A model generated the notes under the pieces. It made no database searches and was not told the DNA's origin. It saw nothing but the letters and a program-made list of their open reading frames with translations. The position numbers and the translations under genes are program-made. 35,559 nt of DNA from a virus: the IMG/VR virus record IMGVR_UViG_3300046517_000744, positions 1 to 35,559 of that record; one strand, 5' to 3'. This document shows positions 14,045 through 19,598 of the stretch, piece after piece (the first letter of the stretch is position 1; the number at the start of each line of letters is the position of its first letter).

Positions 14045-14295
14045 TGAACAAAGCAAATCTGTTTAAAGGAGCGCTAATTGCAGCGGGATTGATGTTTACC
14101 TTTGGAGCCATTCTACCCTGGGTAATTAGCACTGTTTTACTGCCTCTATGGATGATAATTTTTGTCATCCTGGGGCTTGCTGTAGTATGGGCTGTGATAT
14201 TAGAAGCGCCGTACAGCAAAGCTGTGAAGTATATCCGAAAACTATTGGCTAACAAGGATGATAACCATGACTGCAACAATAAACCTCAAAACTAA
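14044..14295 (+). CDS. Two-span membrane protein, partner of the SPFH gene
   Basis: The protein has 83 residues, starting on the last base of the SPFH stop (TAATG). Two hydrophobic spans lie near residues 8-30 (GALIAAGLMFTFGAILPWVI) and 33-56 (LPLWMIIFVILGLAVVWAVI), followed by a basic tail. Stop-start coupling to the SPFH lipoprotein suggests they work together, much as NfeD-like small membrane proteins pair with SPFH proteins elsewhere, though no NfeD homology is claimed. Confidence 0.72.
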   Translation: MNKANLFKGALIAAGLMFTFGAILPWVISTVLLPLWMIIFVILGLAVVWAVILEAPYSKAVKYIRKLLANKDDNHDCNNKPQN

Positions 14296-14623
14296 CTTTG
14301 CCCACGAGATGCCAGACGTAGAAGAAGAGCCAGGTTGTCGTGCAATGAAGGCTATTGTCTTTGCAGTGCAAGAGATTATTGCCGATGCCCTTGCTGATAA
14401 AGAGACGCTTTTTTCGGCAATTCATCCACGTACTTTAACCATTATGATAATCAACAATATCATGGTGAATCTTTTTTTGTCTGCTTGCCCTCCTGAGTAT
14501 AATACTCTAGAAACCCGACTTAAAATGGCGCGATCAATGGTTGATGAGATTAATAAAGTCTTTATTGATTGCATCGAAAAAATAGAAACTGTAAGAAGTA
14601 TCTCAATAGACACTAAGCAATAA
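14267..14623 (+). CDS. Hypothetical early protein
   Basis: The protein has 118 residues. ATG 14267 is favoured over 14258 because AAGGAT sits 7 bases before it. It is mainly helical (EPGCRAMKAIVFAVQEIIAD ... PRTLTIMIINNIMVNLFLSA) with moderate hydrophobicity but no clear membrane span. It overlaps the membrane-protein gene by 29 bases. Family unknown. Confidence 0.72.
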   Translation: MTATINLKTNFAHEMPDVEEEPGCRAMKAIVFAVQEIIADALADKETLFSAIHPRTLTIMIINNIMVNLFLSACPPEYNTLETRLKMARSMVDEINKVFIDCIEKIETVRSISIDTKQ

Positions 14624-14657
14624 CTTATGGGAAATAAAAATTAGTTGTTATAAGATG

Positions 14658-14692
14658 GCCTAATGCCAAAGTTAACGCCTTTAGCATTAGGC
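14658..14692. other. 9-bp stem-loop between early genes
   Basis: GCCTAATGC and GCATTAGGC pair perfectly around 17 bases. No T tract follows, so it is not a standard terminator. It might be an RNA-processing or stability hairpin within the early transcript. Confidence 0.55.
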
Positions 14693-14791
14693 TGGCGTAA
14701 GCCGCTGACAGTGCACCGTAAAAATCTCTAATGGATACGATGAACTGTGGACAGTTTAACCATTGGAGACGTAAAAAGCAAAGGAGATTTG

Positions 14792-14959
14792 ATGGATATT
14801 GACATATATGCGAAGTCCGTGGAGTTGTTAGAGCGCGTTGCCAATTCGGTTCATGACCGAGACCCTAAGAATCATAACCTATTAACATTCAGTCTTAATG
14901 AAATACATATTGTAGAAGACTGGATAAGAGAGCTTATAAGAGAAGTAGAAAAGGAATGA
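14792..14959 (+). CDS. Small acidic helical protein
   Basis: The protein has 55 residues. ATG 14792 is preceded by AAAGGAG; an upstream GTG frame is not used. The protein is two acidic helices (DIYAKSVELLERVANSVHDR ... EIHIVEDWIRELIREVEKE). It is the last gene before a strong terminator, closing the rightward early operon. Function unknown; the size and charge would suit an inhibitor of a host protein, which is speculation. Confidence 0.68.
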   Translation: MDIDIYAKSVELLERVANSVHDRDPKNHNLLTFSLNEIHIVEDWIRELIREVEKE

Positions 14960-14998
14960 AAAGGCCGCAAGTGGAGACACTACAGCGGCCTTTTTTTT
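14960..14998 (+). terminator. Strong rho-independent terminator of the early rightward operon
   Basis: AAAGGCCGC and GCGGCCTTT pair around a loop containing a nested AGTG/CACT, followed by eight T's. It starts right at the stop of the preceding gene. Confidence 0.92.
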
Positions 14999-15018
14999 AC
15001 CAAGGAAAGGAAATCACT

Positions 15019-15063
15019 ATGAAAAATCACAACAGGAAAACTATAGCATGGGATATCAGATAA
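15019..15063 (+). CDS. Possible 14-residue leader peptide
   Basis: AAGGAAAGGAAA precedes ATG 15019, a better ribosome-binding site than that of the gene behind it. The frame encodes MKNHNRKTIAWDIR and ends 16 bases into the HNH-like gene. It could couple or dampen translation of that gene. No known leader is recognised. Confidence 0.35.
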   Translation: MKNHNRKTIAWDIR

Positions 15064-15671
15064 ATATAGAAGTAAATGGCTTTGAATTAAGTTTTGGTAA
15101 CATGGGCATGGGCTATGGAGCGGGTCTATTTATTGATTTTGAGAATGAAAAAATAAAAGAAGCAATAATAGCAGATAATCCAGAATTTCATGACGCAATT
15201 AATTGGGTATTTAATAACCATGAATTAATAGTGGCTCAATACACCATGGATAACTTTGAACATTATCAGCTTCAAGGTCATGGCTGGCAAAGCCTCTTGG
15301 AAAATTATAATTTCACTGGTTTAACTCGCTTCAAATTTCAAGCTGAATTAGTGTTAGCCAATGAAGAACACACAAGCGACTACCAAAGGCAGATAGCAAG
15401 AACGGTTCTTGATACGTTAAACGGCAATCCCCCGCACTATGAGCCACCAGAAAAAACGCCAGAAGAAAAAGCAAAAGCATCCTTTGATCGAAAAAAACCC
15501 AAGCTCCGCACAAAACTTGTTATTCGTGACGGTTATAAATGCGATAATTGCGGAAAGGACAAAGAAGACAGTTTATGCATAATACAAAAAGAGGTTCATA
15601 ATACAAATTATGAGCTTGAAAATTTAACTTTAAGGTGCAGAAGTTGTATGAATAAGATGAAGAAAAAATAG
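15048..15671 (+). CDS. HNH-like protein with degenerate catalytic motif
   Basis: The protein has 207 residues. Residues 1-130 are an unrecognised domain with a Gly/Met-rich turn (FGNMGMGYGAG). After a Pro/Glu/Lys linker, residues 155-207 show an HNH treble clef: LVIRDGYKCDNCG, then ENLTLRCRSCMNKMKKK, giving CxxC zinc pairs. The usual Asp-His before the central loop is replaced (CIIQKEVHN), so the standard catalytic His is missing or displaced and activity is uncertain. It follows the early-operon terminator, so its promoter should lie between 14960 and 15047, but none was clear. It may be a homing or packaging type nuclease, or only a DNA-binding remnant. Confidence 0.7.
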   Translation: MGYQINIEVNGFELSFGNMGMGYGAGLFIDFENEKIKEAIIADNPEFHDAINWVFNNHELIVAQYTMDNFEHYQLQGHGWQSLLENYNFTGLTRFKFQAELVLANEEHTSDYQRQIARTVLDTLNGNPPHYEPPEKTPEEKAKASFDRKKPKLRTKLVIRDGYKCDNCGKDKEDSLCIIQKEVHNTNYELENLTLRCRSCMNKMKKK

Positions 15672-15744
15672 ATGGTTTTGGGCTTCATGCCCAGACCCCA
15701 GTGTTAGAAGCATTGGGTTACATCCTGATTAACAAAACAATAAC

Positions 15745-15781
15745 GTGACGCAATTCACCTACCAAGTCTATTGCGAGTCAC
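15745..15781. other. Stem-loop upstream of the replication gene
   Basis: GTGACGCAAT pairs with ATTGC-GA-GTCAC (a two-base bulge) around a 15-base loop, ending 30 bp before the replication gene start. A second small hairpin, TGGGC/GCCCA, is at 15679-15693. They may control translation or transcription of the replication gene. Confidence 0.5.
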
Positions 15782-15811
15782 TCACTACTAAACTAACAAT
15801 GGGATTATACC

Positions 15812-16807
15812 ATGGCTATGCCAAAAAAGAACCTAAATCAACAGTTATTAGCTCAATTTTCGGGCAACGATTCTTTTCTAACCATTCCTAAAATTTACTA
15901 CCGCCTCACTAAAAACCTAAATAAATCTTTATTGCTGAGTCAGGTTATTTTTTATTCAGATAAATCAACTTACTGCAAAGACGGTTGGTTTTATAAAACC
16001 TACGAAGATTGGCAGAAAGAAGTCTTTTTAAGCGTGCGAGGCATGCGTGATTTATTCAAAGAGCTTGTGAGTGAAGAGTTGATTGAAATGCGTGTTGCTA
16101 AGATTCAAGGCACCCGCACTCCTCTTTTTAGACCCCGACTAGATAATGTAGCAAAAGCCATTGAAGCTCTTTTATTGTCCGAAATAGAACCAGTAGTAAA
16201 ACCCATTATTGAGCAAGAATTATCCCAAACGGCAGAAAGTGCCTTTTCGGTCAAAAATGTACCTAAACGGCAGAAAGTGCCGAATAGCCAAACGGCAGAA
16301 AGTGCCGTTTCTAATATACATATACAGATCACTACTTCAGATAAAAAAACCACTACGTCAAAAAAAAGTGGTGGTGGTTCTTTTTCAAAAACTAAAAAAC
16401 AAATGCTTGAACAAAAACTTCCTGACGATGAACGACCAGATGAGAAATTCTTAGAACACTGCACACATCACATCAAACACAATAGCCCTAACCCCGCAGA
16501 CAGCGACTACAAAAAAACCATGATGTTAATTGCGCTATTAAAAATCTTGGCTGGAAGAGGAGAGCATTTCAAATCCAAGGGGTTTGTGGACTTGCAAGAA
16601 GAAAAACGCCAAAAGGAAGAGCAAGCAGCCAGACACAAAGCGCAGTTAGCAGCTCAAGACAAACAGCACGAGGAGTATCTTGCCAGGATGCAAAAAGTCT
16701 CCGAGAACAAAAAATCAGCGATGACCAACGACCAACGTCGAGTAGGGATGTCTAAATGCTCATCCATTCTTGAAAAGCTCGTTGGTGTTCAACATGCCAA
16801 CGCGTGA
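15812..16807 (+). CDS. Replication initiator protein, lambda O / DnaD-like organisation
   Basis: The protein has 331 residues. Residues 20-115 form the winged-helix domain common to phage initiators: FLTIPKIYYRLTKNLNKSLL, LSQVIFYSDKST, GWFYKTYEDWQKEVFLSVRG, ELVSEELIEMR. Residues 130-190 are a low-complexity linker whose DNA contains three 17-bp iterons. The C-terminal part is helical and highly charged (EEKRQKEEQAARHKAQLAAQ), a likely contact for a helicase or loader. An origin inside the initiator gene, between its DNA-binding and interaction domains, is exactly the lambda O arrangement. It probably binds those iterons and recruits the host DnaB. No phage helicase loader was identified nearby. 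Confidence 0.85.
   Translation: MAMPKKNLNQQLLAQFSGNDSFLTIPKIYYRLTKNLNKSLLLSQVIFYSDKSTYCKDGWFYKTYEDWQKEVFLSVRGMRDLFKELVSEELIEMRVAKIQGTRTPLFRPRLDNVAKAIEALLLSEIEPVVKPIIEQELSQTAESAFSVKNVPKRQKVPNSQTAESAVSNIHIQITTSDKKTTTSKKSGGGSFSKTKKQMLEQKLPDDERPDEKFLEHCTHHIKHNSPNPADSDYKKTMMLIALLKILAGRGEHFKSKGFVDLQEEKRQKEEQAARHKAQLAAQDKQHEEYLARMQKVSENKKSAMTNDQRRVGMSKCSSILEKLVGVQHANA
16227..16400. other. Predicted replication origin: three iterons plus AT-rich flank
   Basis: AAACGGCAGAAAGTGCC occurs without mismatch at 16227-16243, 16265-16281 and 16290-16306. Each contains the palindrome GGCA-N5-TGCC; the third extends to AAACGGCA-N5-TGCCGTTT. The repeats fall in different reading frames of the host gene, so they are kept as DNA, not as protein. 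Directly after them comes an A/T-rich stretch (16311-16400) with long A runs and an ACCAC/GTGGT hairpin, suitable for strand opening. Confidence 0.8.
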
Positions 16808-17021
16808 GGAATGCAAGAAGATAATAAGCAATATGGGCTGGTTATGTGGTGTAAGCCCTAAGCTCATAGCAACGAGACTATTGAGCGAAGACGATAAACA
16901 GGATATGTTAAACGGCGACTTACCGGCTGAGGCGCTAGAATGTGCTGTGAAGGTATGGATAGAGAACGGGATGCCAGATTATGCGAATGGCAACACCGAC
17001 CCGATGAAGAAAAATTTTTAA
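16794..17021 (+). CDS. Hypothetical protein after the initiator
   Basis: The protein has 75 residues. The ATG at 16794 overlaps the initiator end by 14 bases; an upstream TTG frame is less likely. It begins MPTREECKKIISNMGWLCGV and is mostly helical with an acidic middle. No family was recognised. In lambda the gene after O loads the helicase, but this protein is far smaller than lambda P, so that role is not claimed. Confidence 0.68.
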   Translation: MPTREECKKIISNMGWLCGVSPKLIATRLLSEDDKQDMLNGDLPAEALECAVKVWIENGMPDYANGNTDPMKKNF

Positions 17022-17024
17022 CTA

Positions 17025-17237
17025 ATGGATGAGATAATGCAAACTGGAAGCGTAAAGTGGTTTAACGAGGGAAAAGGATTTGGATTTATTTGCAGTGAAG
17101 GAAAAGATTATTTTGTGTACTACAAGGAAATTTTAGGAACTGGGTTTAAGACGTTGAAGGAAGGCCAAAAGGTGCAATTCAATGCTGGAACGTCACCTAA
17201 AGGCGCTTGTGCTAAAGAGGTTAGTGTTATTTCGTAG
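17025..17237 (+). CDS. Cold-shock domain protein (CspA-like)
   Basis: The protein has 70 residues forming one cold-shock domain: [19 protein letters not shown] (RNP1 KGFGFI at 17-22), then DYFVYYKEI (RNP2-like, usually VFVHF), ending with [10 protein letters not shown]. Such proteins bind single-stranded nucleic acid and melt RNA structure. The second ATG, 17037, gives the usual CspA N-terminus and is an alternative start. It lies just after the replication genes, so it may help viral RNA or single-stranded DNA. Its 3' end overlaps the converging minus-strand gene by 11 bases. Confidence 0.92.
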   Translation: MDEIMQTGSVKWFNEGKGFGFICSEGKDYFVYYKEILGTGFKTLKEGQKVQFNAGTSPKGACAKEVSVIS

Positions 17238-17610
17238 CTGGTTGTTCGTAATACAGCGAGCTAATGTCTTTAGAGAGTTTATGCCAAAGGTCGTTAAGCT
17301 TTCCTCTTAGTTCGCTGTCAGGGCTTGTTAAAATAGCCGTAATGCTGCCATGAGTAATACCTAAAACCAGTGAAACGTTTTCTAAAAATTTAATTACCTC
17401 GTCCCGTTTTTCTACCTCGGTTTTTAGTTTATCGCTGTTGTCGACGTACTCATCACCGCAAATCATTTCTTTAAGCTGCTCTTTAGCAAATCCCAGAAAG
17501 TGTTGATTCGGCTTACCATCAACCCACATTTTATCCTGCCATTGTAAATACCATTCACCAATTTGGTAGCAAATATGGTCGATTTGTTCTGTTGTTAATC
17601 CTACTGTCAT
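17227..17610 (-). CDS. Hypothetical protein
   Basis: The protein has 127 residues. GAGGAAA lies before the ATG. An N-terminal helical part rich in Trp ([20 protein letters not shown]) is followed by a coiled stretch ([20 protein letters not shown]) and a C-terminal helix. No family was recognised. It is the last gene of the leftward operon that begins with the J-domain gene. Confidence 0.72.
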   Translation of the reverse strand: MTVGLTTEQIDHICYQIGEWYLQWQDKMWVDGKPNQHFLGFAKEQLKEMICGDEYVDNSDKLKTEVEKRDEVIKFLENVSLVLGITHGSITAILTSPDSELRGKLNDLWHKLSKDISSLYYEQPATK

Positions 17611-17625
17611 GATATTTCCTCGTTG

Positions 17626-17784
17626 TTATTCGATTACTGGTAAACTTTCTATTGCAAATTCTTCACCTGGAAAATCTTTTTCTAATTGCTTTAGATGTTC
17701 TATAGCGTCATGCCTATGTAAAAAAACACCCTCTAATTCATCCCATGCGCCTAAGTCTTGCCGGCTTAATATCCATACCCGCAT
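17626..17784 (-). CDS. Small hypothetical protein (52 residues)
   Basis: This frame starts at ATG 17784 behind GGGAGGG, a strong ribosome-binding site, two bases after the preceding gene, and ends 15 bases before the next start. It encodes MRVWILSRQDLGAWDELEGV and continues as a compact alpha/beta peptide (FLHRHDAIEHLKQLEKDFPG). It fills what would otherwise be a gap in a tight operon. Function unknown. Confidence 0.72.
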   Translation of the reverse strand: MRVWILSRQDLGAWDELEGVFLHRHDAIEHLKQLEKDFPGEEFAIESLPVIE

Positions 17785-17786
17785 GT

Positions 17787-17999
17787 TTAACCCTCCCCGT
17801 TTTCTAGTAGGCTAATATGCCCTATAGCTGCAAATCCTGCTTGAGCCTCGCTATAAAACCATTCGTCACTTTCTCTGACAAGCTGTTTTGTGTTTTTGGT
17901 GTATATTTCATACACATAACCGTGCCATTTTTCGCCATCGGGAAGCTCGCCCGATGACATGAAAACTTTATACACATAATAATCGCTAATCTTTTCCAT
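17787..17999 (-). CDS. Hypothetical protein
   Basis: The protein has 70 residues, Tyr- and Glu-rich (MEKISDYYVYKVFMSSGELP ...), probably a small beta-sheet with a C-terminal helix (SEAQAGFAAIGHISLLENG). It overlaps the upstream gene by one base. Its layout is similar to the 52-residue neighbour, as in small phage accessory clusters. No motif was recognised. Confidence 0.7.
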   Translation of the reverse strand: MEKISDYYVYKVFMSSGELPDGEKWHGYVYEIYTKNTKQLVRESDEWFYSEAQAGFAAIGHISLLENGEG

Positions 18000-18286
18000 T
18001 ATGCGGCCTCAATTTTTTCATAGAAGCTGAGGTACCTACGGCAAAAAGATGCTAGACTTTCCGCGGCGTAAGGATGGATGCACTTTTCTATGATAACTTC
18101 CCCTTCGTCGTTCTCAACCTCAAGGACGTAACCGAACTCTTTGTTTTTACCAAGCCAAACCGAATGGTCATCACCCATCAATTCAGCTACGGTTAAATCG
18201 TTAATAGTTCGAGAGGGAGGTGAGTTGTTCTCGCCTTCCCATGGATTGTACACTTGTTCGTCAGTTATTTTGCAAGGCATCTTCAT
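17999..18286 (-). CDS. Hypothetical protein
   Basis: The protein has 95 residues behind AGGAG. It shows an acidic beta-rich middle (VWLGKNKEFGYVLEVENDEG) and a helical end (AESLASFCRRYLSFYEKIEA). There is no membrane span and no known motif. It stands between the J-domain gene and the 70-residue gene in the leftward operon. Confidence 0.7.
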   Translation of the reverse strand: MKMPCKITDEQVYNPWEGENNSPPSRTINDLTVAELMGDDHSVWLGKNKEFGYVLEVENDEGEVIIEKCIHPYAAESLASFCRRYLSFYEKIEAA

Positions 18287-18311
18287 TTGTTTCTCCTAAG
18301 TTACGGGCTGC

Positions 18312-18800
18312 TTACGCAGCCCTCAGTTTGTTACGCTCTTTCTCGCTCACTTTCTCACTGCCATGTGTTGCACGTATCTCATCCATTGAGAACTTGCCAC
18401 GCCCTTTAGATTTATAATCTGATGGACGGAAATACCAAAGTTTCTTCTTAGGCGCCCACATAAAACCCGCTGCTTTGATGATATCCTTGTGCGGTCGAGT
18501 ATCTCCGTGCAACCAAATCCAAGCGCCGCAAATTTCAATATCTAATCCAAGCCCCATAATTGCGTTTAAGGCGTTGTTTATGTCTTCCCCATAGGTTTGC
18601 GTGCCTTCCGTGTCTTTCGCTTCACCACGGGCTTCTTTTAAAGCCTCGTAGGCTTGATTAACTAGTTTCATCATCTCTAAACCCGCTGGATTTCTATCGG
18701 GGTGATAAATCGAGCATGCTTTACGATAAGCAGCCTTCACAATCTCAGGGTTATATTCACCGTTGATGTCTAGAATTTTTAACGCGTCGTTTATGTGCAT
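18312..18800 (-). CDS. J-domain (DnaJ-like) protein with C-terminal DNA/virion-associated domain of unknown role
   Basis: The protein has 162 residues. Residues 1-57 are a J domain with His33-Pro34-Asp35 in AYRKACSIYHPDRNPAG, the motif that stimulates Hsp70 ATPase, so it should be able to recruit host DnaK. Residues 85-160 form a second unit, GAWIWLHGDTRPHKDIIKAA then GFMWAPKKKLWYFRPSDYKS, a Trp-rich pattern also seen in other phage J proteins. There is no Gly/Phe region or zinc centre, so it is not a full DnaJ. AGGATAG precedes the ATG. It is the first gene behind the operator-bearing promoter at 18830-18869, so it is likely an early gene. DnaJ matters for lambda replication initiation; this protein may steer that step. 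Confidence 0.88.
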   Translation of the reverse strand: MHINDALKILDINGEYNPEIVKAAYRKACSIYHPDRNPAGLEMMKLVNQAYEALKEARGEAKDTEGTQTYGEDINNALNAIMGLGLDIEICGAWIWLHGDTRPHKDIIKAAGFMWAPKKKLWYFRPSDYKSKGRGKFSMDEIRATHGSEKVSEKERNKLRAA

Positions 18801-18829
18801 TTTCTATCCTCATTAGTCTTGATAGGTGA

Positions 18830-18858
18830 ATGGTATATGTCGAAAGTAGACATGTCAA
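18830..18858 (-). promoter_or_regulatory. Leftward promoter for the J-domain operon
   Basis: On the minus strand TTGACA (18853-18858) is followed after 17 bp by TACCAT (18830-18835, four of six consensus bases). The position and the overlapping operators match the leftward promoter at 11177. Confidence 0.65.
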
Positions 18859-18869
18859 GAGTCAACATA
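18836..18869. promoter_or_regulatory. Tandem operators over the J-domain promoter
   Basis: TATGTC-N7-GACATG (18836-18854) and CATGTC-N7-AACATA (18851-18869) are overlapping copies of the element at 11181-11263, centres 15 bp apart, again covering the -35 box and spacer. The spacer AAGAGTC is shared with the site at 11198, so similarity goes beyond the arms. Confidence 0.75.
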
Positions 18870-18913
18870 AAATAAACTTGAAATATTTATACCCACAGCT
18901 TTATTCACTGATT

Positions 18914-18941
18914 TTGTGGATAAGATGCGTTGTGCTATCTT
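18914..18941 (+). promoter_or_regulatory. Possible rightward promoter with a DnaA-box consensus
   Basis: TTGTGG (18914-18919), 16 bp, then TATCTT (18936-18941) could drive the packaging genes. TGTGGATAA at 18915-18923 is the complement of the DnaA-box consensus TTATCCACA and overlaps the -35. A single box may be chance. Confidence 0.35.
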
Positions 18942-19012
18942 AGTCCTAAGCGATGAATAGGACGTTCTCGCGAAGTTGTTAATCGATTAATAATTTACAA
19001 GGAGCGCTTACC

Positions 19013-19198
19013 ATGAGCGAAGTTAAAAACTATTCAGAAGAAAAGGAAAACACCCATTACAATGGCGTGCCTTCCATGTACGGCAAGATGGTTAACAAGC
19101 AAAACGCCGAGCAGCCTAAGTACTGCATGCCTGGTGAAGCGGGCAAGAACGACGGCGCACAACAAGGCGCGCATCGTAATGAACAAGCTGGCCCATAG
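19013..19198 (+). CDS. Small hypothetical protein before the terminase
   Basis: The protein has 61 residues with AAGGAG before the ATG. It is polar, Asn/Glu/Gly-rich and probably disordered (MSEVKNYSEEKENTHYNGVP ... MPGEAGKNDGAQQGAHRNEQ). It is the first gene of the rightward packaging operon, 25 bases before the small terminase. No motif was recognised. Confidence 0.7.
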   Translation: MSEVKNYSEEKENTHYNGVPSMYGKMVNKQNAEQPKYCMPGEAGKNDGAQQGAHRNEQAGP

Positions 19199-19223
19199 TT
19201 TGACACTATAAAAGGTCTATGCT

Positions 19224-19598
19224 ATGGGAATACCCAATAAGTACAAAAAAGAGTTCGCAAAAAAGGCCGAGGAGATTCTTTCTACAGGTAAGAGTCTCGC
19301 GGCCGTTTGTGCGGCGCTCGATATCACTCGTCAATCCATCTACGATTGGAAAGACGCGCATCCAGAATTCAAAGAAGCTATCGAAAAAGGATTACTTAAA
19401 GCTCAGGCTGTTTGGGAGCAAATGGGCGAGGACGGCATCAAAGGCAATTACGAAAAGTTTGGCGCGGCTCCGTGGATATTCACCATGAAGAACCGCTTTA
19501 GAGAAGACTACAAAGAAGACAAAGAAGAGAAGAAAGACAACAACCAATCTGTGTTGGAGAAGTTAATAACGGGCGAAATTAAGCTTAAAAATGATTAA
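19224..19598 (+). CDS. terS: Terminase small subunit
   Basis: The protein has 124 residues. Residues 10-45 hold a helix-turn-helix (EEILSTGKSLAAVCAALDIT then RQSIYDWKDAHPEF), typical of small terminases that recognise the packaging site, often near or within their own gene. The middle is an oligomerisation-type helix and the C-terminus is charged (NRFREDYKEDKEEKKDNNQS), suitable for large-subunit contact. The last 8 bases overlap the start of the large subunit. Confidence 0.88.
   Translation: MGIPNKYKKEFAKKAEEILSTGKSLAAVCAALDITRQSIYDWKDAHPEFKEAIEKGLLKAQAVWEQMGEDGIKGNYEKFGAAPWIFTMKNRFREDYKEDKEEKKDNNQSVLEKLITGEIKLKND

Noticed and set aside
14663-14731. 22-codon ORF MPKLTPLALGWRKP...
   Set aside because: No ribosome-binding site and it overlaps the hairpin at 14658-14692; likely chance.
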